A stretch of DNA of 64,000 nucleotides from Diplonema papillatum (taxonomy: Eukaryota > Euglenozoa > Diplonemea > Diplonemida > Diplonemidae), in assembly GCA_030068145.1 (NCBI GenBank), contig JAPJBO010000894.1, forward strand, positions 1 through 64,000, written 5' to 3'. Below the pieces are notes generated by a model. It was given only the letters and a program-made list of their open reading frames with translations, searched no databases and had not been told where the DNA came from. Position 1 is the first letter of the stretch; each line of letters starts with the position of its first letter. This document shows, one piece after another, positions 1-10,452 of this stretch. The translations under genes and the position numbers were made by a program.

Positions 1-29
1 GTGAAGATGAAATTGTCACAGGGTTGGTG

Positions 30-2305
30 AAATGAAAGCGAGAATGTGGAATAAAAATCCCTGGACGTGAAACTCAAAGAGCTGAGATCCCGCTGCCTCC
101 GGGTCTCGCCAAAAGAATACCGCTATCAGGAGCGCAAATACAAAACTTCCGAGGTAAAGATCCTCATGCAACGCAGAACGGGGTCCGGGGCGGCTGGATG
201 CCCTGCCTGTATGGTCCCGTGTCCAGACGTCTGCCAGTTTCAGCAGTCGGGACCCATACAGTCTCGAGGACACACTGGTGTTCCTCCAAGACGTCGCGGA
301 CCTGGCACAGGATGAAGTTCCCGAGCTGGGTCTTCGACTTCCAGTTCCTCAAGCAGTTGACGGCGGGCAAGTTGTCGACGAAGATCCTGATCGTCGACAG
401 CGGAGAGCGAGAAGCCGCGTACGCAATCGCGAACTTCGCCGCCGTCAGCTCAGCGAAGAAGATGTGCTGCGGGACATCCCTCCACGGGCCCCACATCGCC
501 ATGGAACCCACCAGCCAGGCCCATCCCTGCATGCTGGCGTCGGACCACGCCTCCACGAGGGTGTCCCGTTGCTTCGAGTCGAAAACGACCCACCGGTTGC
601 CCGACAGACGCCGTCTCACTCCCGCAAGGAACGGAAAAACGTCGTCGCTCACGCGGACCAGCGACTCCCAGCCCAGGGAACCGGTCAGGACTTGGTGCGC
701 CAGGGTCCCCATCCACGCAAGCACCGGGCTAACTCTGCAGAGTGGCGTGCCCCACACCGTCCATGCCCAAATGGCGGTTCCGACGACCTTCCAAACGCCA
801 CGCAAAGTCATCTGCATCGAACCGACCGAGCAAAAGAGGAGGTGCGCCTTCCTCGCCCACTCCTGCTTCAGTCGGTACCTCTTCGCCGCGAGGTCAAACT
901 CGACCCCCAAGACAACCGGCGTCGAGCTGGGCTCGAGGACGGACTTCTCGTCGTTGACCGTCATGCGCACCTGGCGGGCGCGTCGCAGGACTCGGTCGCG
1001 CACTGCGCGAAGCGCGTCCGGACAGTCACCGACGAGGGCCCAGTCGTCGTACCAGACGACCCTGTCGTCCTTCGCAGGCTCCGTGACGACGAGTGCGGAG
1101 TCCTGCGCAATCACCGGCGAGTACGACCAGCCCATCGTCAGACGGCGCCACCGATACAGGGCCACGCCCCCGTCCGGCCTCTTCGTTCGAAGCCCGAAGA
1201 ATGCCGACGTCGACCGTCCTACTGGGAATTGGAAAAAGTAGGACTTCAGGTCAACTACGACTGCGTGTGACTTCGACATCATCTTCTTGATGACCTCGTC
1301 GACACGCAAGAGGCTGAACTTCGGCGGGGGCTCCATCAGCTCGTTCAGCGGGCGGCCGTCGACGATGGCGCGCGAGTGCTGCTCGCCCTTCTCGACGGCG
1401 AATGCCGGCAGGACGCACTTCAGCGGCTGCGACCGAGGAACCCGCTCCACAAACCCGACACCTTCCAGCGTCACCGCATGCCGGGCAAATGCGTCGCTCT
1501 TCCGACCCGGCAGGACAGGCACTTCCAACAACTTCCGACGGAAGGAGTGTCCGTCCGTCAGGAGGTCGAGCAGGCCGTGCAAGCGGGCCCCGGGGCCAGC
1601 TAGGCTCCGGAGGCCGCGGAGATCGATCGGCGGCACAGCCGTGACGTCGAGCGGCCTCGTCGATCTCGGGGCACCGATTCCCGGAGTGAGGCCCCTCGTC
1701 TCCGGTGGCAGGTAGCCGAGGGGAACTGCGGTCGGGGGGTCGTAGAGTGTGGGTGGAGCCGCAGGAAAAGCTGCCTTCCCCTGAGCAGTCTCGACCTTCG
1801 CGACTTCAACCCCCTGACCTGCCGAGGCAAAAAGCCGGCGTCGGGCAAGGGTTTCTGTCGCGTTGGGAAACGACTGTCGCAGAAGGAGGGGCGAGCTGGG
1901 TGGTGCCCGGGAGCATTGGTCGGTGCGCTTCCCGGGTCTTCCTGCTTTCCGCCATCGTCAGCAGGCGACGAGAGCAGAGCAGTCGTCATGCTCCCGCCAG
2001 GTCCTTCAAGTTCGGAGTCGGCTGGGGGGGACCAGCCCCCAGGCGACCGTTCCAAGCCGGTCCTCAGCAGCGACCGGTCCTTCCTTCCTTTCCCGCAAGA
2101 GGAGGGGCGTGCATCGTCTCCCCGGGCTCGCACGGGTTCCACATGCGCCACTCCCGCGTGGCCCCGTCCGCCGCTTCCTCAGCAGCCGCCCAGTCAGGAT
2201 CCATCACCCGTCGACGGTTCAGCGCGGCCCGGCGCGTGCGGCTATCCTTGCGGATCGGCATTATTACTTGGGGAGAATGGAAATAAAATGAAAGCGAGAA
2301 TGTGG
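30..2305 (-). mobile_element. compact DIRS-type (tyrosine recombinase clade) retroelement, RT-RNase H only
   Basis: A reverse transcriptase-RNase H frame on the minus strand is bracketed by a 20-bp direct repeat (30-49 and 2286-2305, identical). The RT resembles those of DIRS/Ngaro/VIPER-type elements: the long FDLAA-type connection and an RNase H with a WSDAS start are shared with the other two RT elements in this window. No recombinase or methyltransferase gene lies between the repeats. Only a short basic leader frame precedes the RT. The reading frame is open over its length and the end repeats are identical, so the copy looks fairly young. The element ends are inferred from the repeat only. 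It may be a reduced derivative that depends on a fuller relative. Confidence 0.6.
164..1636 (-). CDS. reverse transcriptase-RNase H of DIRS-type element
   Basis: About 490 residues. The N-terminal part carries the RT fingers/palm: AIVDGRPLNELM near residue 90, then the VVDLKSYFFQFPV block, then TMGWSYSPVIAQD and the WYDDW catalytic block. LGVEFDLA follows, as in DIRS-like RTs. The RNase H part begins at EAWSDAS and continues through the ELTAAKFAI and RIFVDNLPAV blocks. The role would be cDNA synthesis and RNA-strand removal for the element at 30-2305. The N-terminal 40 or so residues show no domain, and the true start is not certain. Treated as a mobile-element fossil with an open frame. Confidence 0.7.
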   Translation of the reverse strand: MPPIDLRGLRSLAGPGARLHGLLDLLTDGHSFRRKLLEVPVLPGRKSDAFARHAVTLEGVGFVERVPRSQPLKCVLPAFAVEKGEQHSRAIVDGRPLNELMEPPPKFSLLRVDEVIKKMMSKSHAVVVDLKSYFFQFPVGRSTSAFFGLRTKRPDGGVALYRWRRLTMGWSYSPVIAQDSALVVTEPAKDDRVVWYDDWALVGDCPDALRAVRDRVLRRARQVRMTVNDEKSVLEPSSTPVVLGVEFDLAAKRYRLKQEWARKAHLLFCSVGSMQMTLRGVWKVVGTAIWAWTVWGTPLCRVSPVLAWMGTLAHQVLTGSLGWESLVRVSDDVFPFLAGVRRRLSGNRWVVFDSKQRDTLVEAWSDASMQGWAWLVGSMAMWGPWRDVPQHIFFAELTAAKFAIAYAASRSPLSTIRIFVDNLPAVNCLRNWKSKTQLGNFILCQVRDVLEEHQCVLETVWVPTAETGRRLDTGPYRQGIQPPRTPFCVA

Positions 2306-2408
2306 GGTAAGCCCTGATTATTAGATTCACGGTTAAACGAAGCTAGCGCACAAGGTTTGCCTGATCTCGCACCTACTTTCCGATACCAAATAGATGCTCT
2401 ATTCAAAC

Positions 2409-2428
2409 TCTCTCTCTCTCTCTCTCTC
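2409..2428. repeat. (TC)n microsatellite, left of retroelement
   Basis: A short pure TC run that meets the left end of the element at 2425. The much longer run at 4699-4796 lies at the element's right end, so the element interrupts one TC tract. Confidence 0.9.
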
Positions 2429-2515
2429 GGGAAAGGTCAACGCGGTAGCGGTGACCACGAGAACACATACAGGTGGGTGGGGAGAGGCCCTGGGACTGCT
2501 AAGGCGTGACTAACC
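2425..2515 (+). repeat. split direct repeat A1
   Basis: Begins TCTCGGGAAAGG and ends GTGACTAACC. Identical over 91 bp to 4500-4590. Confidence 0.9.
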
Positions 2516-4494
2516 GCCTTACTGCTCTCGGGACTCCGAATGGTAGGGTTGGAATGGCGGTGACATGGACGCGCGCGTGGTGGAGATGGACGGGAGGGCC
2601 CACAACCCGTCCGGTGGAGCGCGTGGTGCGGGTGGACGGCCGCAGTCGGGCGGACGAGCCGGACGACGAGCGGCAGGCCTTTGGTCGCTGGGTGAGGAAG
2701 CGACCGAGGGTGGACGGGGGAAAGCGCCGCGGGGACGGGTGCGGCCGCCGTTCGCTCTCGCCGACGTGGGTGCTTGCCGTTGGGGGCCCGCAGTCGGCGG
2801 GTCGGGATGCGTCGCGTCTTGCAGGGCTGCAGAGGCGGCTGCAGGGCATCGCGGGCGGGCTGGCGGTGTACGACGAAGCCCCGGACAACGTGTCCAGCTC
2901 GACCTACTCGTCGACGCCCTCACTTCCAGGGTGTCGAGTGGCTCCGGGTAGGCGGGCGGACGCGGGGCTCCCTCTGGCGAGGGTAACGTCGAACCGCATC
3001 GACGTGGAGGCGTTGGCGGCGATGGACGGTGTCGGTCGATTCCGCGAGGTGCTGCCGATGTTGATGGATCCGGTAGCGTTTGCGGAGGCTTTCGTGTCTG
3101 GGGACGCCGCAGGCGGGTGCCGGGTGCCGTCGCGCGGGATGGAGCGACACCGGGCGACTCTGCGGTCGTGCGGGGTGGCGAGCGACGCACGTTCGCGGCC
3201 GGCATTCGCCATGAAGGCCTTCACGACGCCGAAGAAGGACGGACGAACGGCACGTCTCGTTCTGGATGCCCGGCCGCTGAACGACGCGATGCGCCGGCCG
3301 CCCAGCATGGACCTGCCCCGGCTGCGCGACTTCATCGCCGAGGTCGAGAGGCACCGGTTCGCCATGCAGTGCGACGGCGTGTCGTACTTCTACCAGTTCC
3401 CAGTAGACGCGAGCATTTCGCGATATTTCGGGATTGGTATGAAGGGGTGCGACATGCTGTTGAACGTGCTGTGCATGGGGTGGTCTTGGGCGCCGTGCAT
3501 TGCGCAGCGCGCGTCGAACGTGCTGGTCCGGGACCTGGGCCTCGCCTGGGTGGACAACTTCCTTGTCTTGGGTGGGACGCTGGACGAGGCAGAGCGGAAC
3601 GTGGCCGTTTTTCGGAAGCGGGCGCAGGCGGCGCGGGTCGAAGTGCGGGCGGAAGGCGACGACGCGTTGTGGCAGGTTCGCTCGCGGTTCGTGTGTGTGG
3701 GTGTGGAGTTCGACCTGGCTGCCGAGACGCAGCGGCACAGGCTCGACCCGGCGTGGGCGGAGCGGTGGGTCGACGGCAGCGGGATGACGGCGGTGCTTTC
3801 CGGCAGAGCGACGGCCCGTCAGTTCGCCGAAGTCTTCGGGGGCGCCGTCTGGGCGACGGACATCCTGGCGGTGCCCCGCTGCCATTTCGCGGCGTTGCTG
3901 TCGTTCGCGGGGAGGCTCGGCGGTCGCATGGTGGGTGCCGCAGCGCCGGTGTGGGACGAGGTCGTCGACGTTCCTCCGTCGGCGAGACGGGAGCTGGGCG
4001 CGCTCCGGAAGATCGTCCGGGAGAACCCGTGGGTCGTGGGCGGCGTCCCTGAGGACACAGGGAGCGTCCTGTGGACGGACGCCAGCTCGCGGGCGTGGGC
4101 GGCGCTGCTGGAGGCGGAAGGCCGGTTCGTGGACGGGCGGCAGGGCGTGTTCGCGGGACCGGACGCGGACGCCCACATCAACTTGAAGGAGATGTTGGCG
4201 TTCGCGGAAGGTGTGGTTCGGCTGTGCTGGGCGCCGGGGGCGCAGCGGTGCCGCATCGACAACGCGGCGGTTGTGGGCGCCGTGGCGAAGGGGAGTTCTT
4301 CCTCGTACGCCGCGAATCGCGTTTTGTCCCGGTCTCTTCGTGTTGCCGGGCGCAGAGGGATTGTCCTCCGCCCTGACTGGGTGCCGTCCGGCGGACAGCT
4401 GGCGGACCCGTACACGCGGGGGACCTCGTTGCCTCGGTTCCCGGCGCAACTTCCGCTCCCGCGGTCACGTGCCACACCCTTTGACTTGTTTTGA
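2506..4494 (+). CDS. reverse transcriptase-RNase H of split-repeat retroelement
   Basis: A 662-codon frame. The first ~200 codons are low-complexity and basic and may act as a gag-like or tether region; I cannot show a domain there. RT blocks follow: AFTTPKKDGRTARLVLDARP (about residue 235), YFYQFPVDASISRYFG, LCMGWSWAPCIAQRAS and GVEFDLAA. RNase H begins at VLWTDASS (~520) and continues through HINLKEMLAF and CRIDNAAVVGAV to WVPSGGQLADPYTRG. It is closest by eye to the RT of the gag-YR-RT element at 43580-47787 (same YFYQFP and CMGW-x-WAPCIAQR blocks), so the two belong to one clade. The start inside repeat A1 is approximate. Confidence 0.75.
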   Translation: MTNRLTALGTPNGRVGMAVTWTRAWWRWTGGPTTRPVERVVRVDGRSRADEPDDERQAFGRWVRKRPRVDGGKRRGDGCGRRSLSPTWVLAVGGPQSAGRDASRLAGLQRRLQGIAGGLAVYDEAPDNVSSSTYSSTPSLPGCRVAPGRRADAGLPLARVTSNRIDVEALAAMDGVGRFREVLPMLMDPVAFAEAFVSGDAAGGCRVPSRGMERHRATLRSCGVASDARSRPAFAMKAFTTPKKDGRTARLVLDARPLNDAMRRPPSMDLPRLRDFIAEVERHRFAMQCDGVSYFYQFPVDASISRYFGIGMKGCDMLLNVLCMGWSWAPCIAQRASNVLVRDLGLAWVDNFLVLGGTLDEAERNVAVFRKRAQAARVEVRAEGDDALWQVRSRFVCVGVEFDLAAETQRHRLDPAWAERWVDGSGMTAVLSGRATARQFAEVFGGAVWATDILAVPRCHFAALLSFAGRLGGRMVGAAAPVWDEVVDVPPSARRELGALRKIVRENPWVVGGVPEDTGSVLWTDASSRAWAALLEAEGRFVDGRQGVFAGPDADAHINLKEMLAFAEGVVRLCWAPGAQRCRIDNAAVVGAVAKGSSSSYAANRVLSRSLRVAGRRGIVLRPDWVPSGGQLADPYTRGTSLPRFPAQLPLPRSRATPFDLF

Positions 4495-4503
4495 TGTGTT
4501 CTC
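4472..4503 (+). repeat. split direct repeat B1
   Basis: 32 bp, CCACACCCTTTGACTTG onward, identical to 4671-4702. Overlaps the first bases of A2 at TCTC. Confidence 0.85.
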
Positions 4504-4590
4504 GGGAAAGGTCAACGCGGTAGCGGTGACCACGAGAACACATACAGGTGGGTGGGGAGAGGCCCTGGGACTGCTAAGGCGTGACTAACC
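4500..4590 (+). repeat. split direct repeat A2
   Basis: Identical over 91 bp to A1 at 2425-2515. Confidence 0.9.
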
Positions 4591-4670
4591 CCGTCCCTGT
4601 CCCTCCCAGGGAGCCACCCCGGAACTAGCCTAGCCCACCTGACGGTGGGGGCCCACCTGACGGTGGAGGC

Positions 4671-4798
<128 letters not shown>

Positions 4799-5143
4799 CT
4801 TCTTACCTCGGGCTTATTTCGGACCGGCCGCGTTGCTGCCCTCAAACCTCGCACTCGTGTGCTTGCTAACAAGAAAGATAAACGGCAAACCAAGCTAGAC
4901 CACTAAACTGCACTACTTGTGCCACGAAAGATACAAATCCCGATACCATGCCGCATAAAGAACATGAGTCTGCAAAATAAAACCGCCCGAACAGTACAGT
5001 TTTTTGGGAGGGGAGTTGCTGTGTGCTCCTGCGGTCTTTGTGTTTTTCGTACTTGACCAACAGGTTCACCCCCCCGCACGCCAAGTCCGCCCTTCGGTAT
5101 AAGTTCGTCCAGAACTTCACTCACTTCGTTCACGAAGTTCTTG

Positions 5144-5144
5144 A

Positions 5145-5194
<50 letters not shown>
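5144..5194. repeat. (CT)n microsatellite
   Basis: About 25 CT units followed by a C run, inside the presumed intron upstream of the LRR exon. No element border is seen here. Confidence 0.85.
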
Positions 5195-5198
<4 letters not shown>

Positions 5199-5351
5199 CC
5201 CGCATGTGAAACGCAGAAGCTAGGTTCGTCACGGCAGCCATTCCAGAGAAGGGAAATAAAATGTGCACCGTCTGGGCATGACGTCCTCTAGCTCAACCCA
5301 TGTACACCCTCTCTAACTCCAACCCTTTTGCGTATCCACACAATACTGCAG

Positions 5352-5994
5352 GCTCGTGGATGAAGGAGCAGCCAAGCTGCTGAACTGCCTGAGCGTGTGC
5401 GCGCTGCACATTTCGCACTTGGGCCTCGGAGCGAACGGGATCCGTAGCTTGTCTGACGTGTCGATGGACGCGTTCCGGGGCAACGAGCTGCGCATGCTGT
5501 CCCTCAGGGACAACCACCTGGGCGTCGACGGGAGCTTGGACCTCGCCCAGCGCCTGCGGAACGCGGAGAATCTGACCGCTCTGTACGTGTCGAACAACTC
5601 CATATCAGACGACGGCCTGCGGTACCTCCTGGCCTCGTTGACTCCGCACTCTGACGCCGCCTTGCAGCCTACCATCAGCGGCGTCCGGTGCCTCGACGCC
5701 AGCTCGAACGGTATCGGCAAGAAAGGCTGCGCGGAGTTCGCTGCGTTCGTGGCCCTACCTGGGGTGCGGCTCCTCAAGCTCGACTTGTCCTTCAACCCGG
5801 GCATCGGCGACGACGGGCTGACTATACTCGACGAGCCCTTGGCCGACGCGCCCTCCCTCCGGCACTTGACCCTTTTGTCGTGCGGCGTGCAAGACACGAA
5901 GTCATATACAGTAGAGACGCGCAGCGGGTACACTGTGCGTGTGGAACTCGACGATGCTGAAGAGGTGTCTGACTCAGATGGCGAAGACGCGTGA
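5352..5994 (+). CDS. leucine-rich-repeat protein, 3'-terminal exon
   Basis: An open frame of about 213 residues to a TGA. It carries ribonuclease-inhibitor-type LRRs: LGLGANGIRSL, LSLRDNHLGVDGSLDLA, LYVSNNSISDDGLRYL, LDASSNGIGKKGCAEFA and LDLSFNPGIGDDGLTIL, with 28-40 residue spacing and some irregularity. Such repeats form a curved protein-binding scaffold. The C-terminal ~40 residues leave the repeat and end acidic. The frame is open upstream of the first ATG (5356) to a good 3' splice site: CTCTCTAACTCC at about 5308 could be the branch site and TACTGCAG ends at 5351. I therefore read this as the last exon of a longer gene. No upstream LRR exon is visible between 4.8 and 5.3 kb, so the 5' part is further left, broken by the retroelements, or lost. 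Confidence 0.6.
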
Positions 5995-6019
5995 CCATTC
6001 TGACTCTGCGCCGCGCCCG

Positions 6020-6440
6020 TGAAACCCCTGTCCGCGTACCGTGGCTTCGTTGTTACCAAACGACGAGGGTGCTTGACCCTTTTGGTTTCGTTGCCTGAAG
6101 AACTGTCGGATGCGTGAACGTCCTGGTTTCATCGCAACCTTGAAAAGCTGTCAGCAAACCGTGACTTCATCATCAGGGTATCCGACGAGCTGTCGCTGGC
6201 TCAGACGCTTGTACTCTCTGGTTTCCGTATCCTAAAAAAACTGCGGACTCAAGCTCCGACGTGCTTCTGTAGCATGCCATTTGTCCAAAGAGCTCTCCGC
6301 TGCTCAAATGCTGATCCGTGTGGTCCGTGTACTTAACAGATCCCAATGCTCAAATGCTCAGGATGTGTGGGCATCCTGGCTTTATTGTTTTCTAGAGAGC
6401 TGTCTGAAGACTCAGACTGACGGCTGACAGTGCAACCGAC
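6020..6440. repeat. degenerate ~75-bp tandem repeat
   Basis: GAGCTGTC / AACTGTC motifs and GTGGCTTC or TGGTTTC motifs recur every 70-80 bases, too diverged to define units exactly. The rest of 5995-7050 holds no supported gene. Confidence 0.35.
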
Positions 6441-7053
6441 ATAGTGTATCGCACATTTGTTCCTTGCACGATGCCCGGTACCTTAGGACAAAGGCTGGCA
6501 TACAGAAAGAATTTCTTCTTGATGTCGGTCGCAACACTTACAAACATGGCTAGCCGTAGTTAAAGTGTATAAGCATACCTACTCAACCGGAGACCCTATA
6601 ACATCGAACCTCTAAACCACAATAAACGATAGAAAGCGGGACCTCTATGACACCTTATGCCCATTGTGAAGAACGAAGACTCAACACACCGCCACCAAAG
6701 GCACCAAGGGTTAGCATAATTTTCGTTCGTTGTCGACAACGAAAATTAAACGAATTCCCCCAAAAGTTTCTATTCATTTCTGCTGTCTCTAGATGGCAGT
6801 GTGACCCTGTCAGAGGCTTTTACGGTGTCCAACGAAAATACTCGAGGGGCTGCCTTGTGCTTACTTCGAAGGAGGCTAAAGGGGAGACGCAATACAAGGC
6901 GGTCTTTTTGTTGAACGCCTGCCACTAAACCCAGATTTACCTAGGGCTACAACACGGTTGCCTCCTTTGTTATTTCGCAACCGGCAGCCTCCTCAAGTAT
7001 CTCCTACAAAGCAGGTGCTCACACAAAAACCGTACACTGCGAGAGCAGGGGAA

Positions 7054-7131
7054 AGTAGAAAGGGAAACTAGAGTTTTTGGTGACCGCAGTCCGGTGTGCG
7101 GTCACCGAAAACTCTAGTTTCCCTTTCTACT
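7054..7131. repeat. near-perfect 78-bp hairpin made of inverted element ends
   Basis: Two 35-bp arms (7054-7088 and 7097-7131) pair with one mismatch around an 8-base loop. Each arm matches 43560-43594 with one or two differences, the sequence at the end of the gag-YR-RT element. It may be a solo terminal structure or a very short MITE. The stretch 7140-7570 after it has no supported gene. Confidence 0.75.
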
Positions 7132-7571
7132 ATCATGAGCAGAAGGTCCGCGGTTCACGTTGCATGTCTAAGAAGACGAAAGAAGAAAGAGAAAAGGCCG
7201 CTCCTGGTAGCCACTTGACCCGTAGGCCCGTGGCTCTGCAGTGCCGAACACGTGAAGCTTGGCTCCCGTGTAGCAGGCTTTCCGTGGTACCGAAAAAAGT
7301 TGCCATGTCTAAAAAACAGAAATGCTTGATACCAACACCACACATCCACCGCCCTTTGCCCTGCTTCTCCGTCGCGCGTCTCTCGTTGAACCCACGCCCT
7401 TCTGTCGCGTGGTTCCCCATCCCGGCGGGGGCTCTGTTCTTCCTTTCGCATCGACCTGTCCTTGCCTCCAGTACGCCTTGCCTTTGTCTCTACTAGTAGC
7501 CTTTCCCCCTGACGAACAGCTCTTGCTCCCGACCGTGCAGCTCGCTTCGGCTGCGTTTGATTTGTTTCGTA

Positions 7572-7735
7572 CAAACATTGAAACAATCTTGCGGGCTGCC
7601 CTTCAATGTATTGTGCATGCTAAAAAGACGAAGGCAGCGTGCATCGGTGGTTGATCAGACTCCGAACCTGGAAATGACACAGGGTAAATATAAGCGGGAA
7701 AACGATCACTGGCACGCACAAACAAAGCGAAGCGC
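7572..7735 (+). repeat. dispersed repeat family 1, copy 1
   Basis: Begins CAATCTTGCGGGCTGCCC, then TTGGTGGTTGATCAG-like and GGGAAAACGATCA blocks ending near GCACGCACAAACAAA. Related copies lie at 21130-21240, 26963-27125 and 34672-34765. Non-coding and non-autonomous, either SINE- or MITE-like. Confidence 0.7.
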
Positions 7736-8049
7736 CTGTCTTCTTCAGTGTTGTGGTCGACACTAGAGCGACCGGTGCGTGCACAAAGACAGTCGACACA
7801 CTGTCGGACGGGGGACATTCACAAGAGTTCGTGGCAAGAACGCTGATCACTTGAATGAGTCCATCACCGAATGAACCGGGGCATGCACTCCGCTATAGTG
7901 ACATAGTCAACTCATCAGGCACGGCCTCGCCTGGTGTACTTATGTCGAAAAGGCTAGAACCCGAGCGAGAGTTCGGACGCTGCGCAACACGTCGGAAATG
8001 ATAAATGTTTGCCGCTGCGAACATGTTTTGAAACCTCTGCAAGGAGCCG

Positions 8050-8157
8050 GTTTCCCGTACGTGGAGGAAAATCGCACACTTGAGCTCGACCCAGAGTTTC
8101 CGTACGTGGAGGCATGTAGCACTCTTGAGCTCGACCCAGGGTTTCCCGTACGTGGCG
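8050..8157. repeat. ~55-bp tandem repeat, 2-2.5 copies
   Basis: Units start with CCGTACGTGGAGG and contain CTTGAGCTCGACCCA. The third copy is truncated and runs into the 8157 direct repeat. Confidence 0.65.
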
Positions 8158-9098
8158 GAGACAAACAGTACGCTGGGCAAGAAGCGCCCGAAGCGTGCAA
8201 AGAGGTAGTCTGCAGCGGCTTGTGCAGTCTATCGTCACAGATTGTTGCTGCATATCAAGTTCAAACTACTACTAGCGGATTCCGGACGGTGTCCCCGTTT
8301 TCGAGGGAAACCAGCGCAAGCCGAAGTGCGAGGGCTGCACCCGCCGACACTTGAAGCTGGTCCAACCACCGCGGACGAGGACGGGGACGGGCTTGCGGTG
8401 AAGATGTGCACGAAGCACCGCATGACGGCGTGCTCCATGTGCACGTCGGTGGCGGCATGCTGCAAAAACTCGCACCACAAGTGACTCACGAGCTGCCGAC
8501 GCGGTGCCGCAGGCCCAGGCAGTGCTGCAAGCGCGGGCACCACGGAGCACGGCCAGCGGTAAAGCGAGGGCCTGTCGACCAACGGGCGAGCGCGTGCGCC
8601 TCGAAGGTGCCGGAGTCGAAGCCGCGGCCACAGGGCCCACAACCAACAGATCGGACGCCCCCACCGAACGATGAACGTGCAAAAGGGACGGACGGCGCCT
8701 GCTCCCAGCGGAAGCGCGGACGTGACGACGAGCAAGCAGGTGGGAGCGCCCGCAAGAAGCCGAAGCCGCATGAGCCGCCTCTGAACGAGAAGCGCACCCC
8801 AAAAGTGGACAGCCCACAAACCCAACCGAAGCGAAGACGAGCAGGCTAAGGAATCGAGATCTCGGCCGCGGAAACAACCTGCGAGGGAGAAAGGGAAGTG
8901 CGCCGAATCATCTGATTCCTCGTCATCAAACTGCACATCGGACGTGAAGCGCGCACCGGAGACAAACAGTACGCGGGGCAAGAAGCGACCGAAGCATGAC
9001 ACGACGCGTGCAAAGAGGTAGTCTGTAGCGGCTGGTGCAGTCTATCGACACAGATTGTTGCTGCATAACAAGTTCAAACTACTACTACTACTACTGCG
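8157..9098. repeat. segment bounded by ~125-bp direct repeats
   Basis: 8157-8282 and 8959-9098 are diverged direct copies (GGAGACAAACAGTACGC... to TTCAAACTACTACTA). Between them lies GC-rich sequence. At 8401-8484 a frame ends with a Cys/His-rich stretch (MCTKHRMTACSMCTSVAACC) that could be a zinc-binding tail of a decayed gene or transposase. I do not recognise it. Confidence 0.5.
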
Positions 9099-9274
9099 GA
9101 GACAACACAAGGTGTCGCCGTACCTGCTAAGGGGACCTCGCCAACCTGTTCCAACTTCACCAAACAACAGGCCTATCTCCTCCAGTCCCCCGCACTTCGC
9201 AGAAAAGGAGACAAATCCCGAAGGAGTCGGCCGCGACAGCCTCGGTGCGATCAAAGACAAGAGTATACATATAC

Positions 9275-9370
9275 ACTCTCACGCACACAAAGGACCCAGT
9301 AGAAGCCTCGCGCGTACACACATACCCACCCACACACACGTACCCATACACATCCATACACACACACGAC
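9275..9370. repeat. (CA)n-rich low-complexity tract
   Basis: Interrupted CA/CACA runs. The surrounding stretch 9110-10118 has no supported ORF but contains at 9690-9870 a relative of the channel's intron cassette, so a 5' untranslated exon or intron of the channel could lie here. Confidence 0.6.
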
Positions 9371-10118
9371 AAAAGGAAAAGGGAACTTTTCCGTGTTTTT
9401 TCGGTTCTGGCGTTTTTCTTCTTTCTTTTTGGCGACGTGAGAAAGGAGTGCTTGTGTGAGTGTGCGCGCGTGCGTGCCGGCAAATCGCGCCTTCGCCGCG
9501 GGAAATCATGTCAGCAGATCCTTTGGCAGGGGGCCCCTGACAGCGAGCGTAGGAGGAGGATTCGCCGGTCAGCCCTTCCGCAACCGGGGCAGCCCGAAAA
9601 AAGGAAAGAAATCAACCCACAATTCCTTTCCGCACAAGGCGCGCACGGCACCAAATCGATCGTGCCTCTCCGGGATCGGCGGTATCACACAAAAACGAAC
9701 TTGCACTCTAAAAAAAGGCAATACAGACGCACAAGCGCACGTACTGCCGCTGCTGCAGATACGATACGCGTAGCAGGATCCGTGGGCGGTACCCTAAACG
9801 AACCTGTTATCCTTTTCGACAAGAGTCACTCCCGGCCCGGATCCCCAAGCGAACTTGCACTCCTGAGGAGCCCTAGGAGGTGCGCTCCTCTTTTTTTTTT
9901 TTTCCGCGAACCGACCGACGCGCCACTGCTGCTGTGTGCGCTCTGATTGATTGGCGCCGCTCAAGCGGCCACCTAAAAGAAGTACAGTCTAGAAGTCACT
10001 CGTTTGTTTGGAAAGATTGCTCCGTTCTTCTCCCTGACTTGTTCCCGGAGTAGGACGACATATACTCCTACTACTACACCCGCGAAAGGGGGCGCTTCGG
10101 CGGCAGCGGGGCTGCGCT

Positions 10119-10355
10119 ATGGACCGGGCCGGGGGCGGCGCTGCGGGCGCGTTGTCGGGGAGCGAAGCTGCCCCATCTGTCTCTCGGTCCCCTGCGGCGG
10201 CCGCGCGGCAGCAGCCCCCCGGCACGCTCGGCGTCCCCAGCCAAAGGCACGGCCCGAAGCAGACGCCGCAGCAGCAGGAGTACCTCAAGAGTCTCGAGTC
10301 CTTTCGGTTCGGGTCGCGAGACGCGTGGGCGGCGGCCGACAACAGCAGCAGCGGC

Positions 10356-10452
<97 letters not shown>

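Noticed and set aside
8406-8849. 147-codon Lys/Pro-rich frame.
   Set aside because: Low complexity, no domain, and it lies between diverged direct repeats; no splice or start context favours it.
9275-9370. CA repeats as telomeric sequence.
   Set aside because: No conserved telomere unit and internal position; simple microsatellite.
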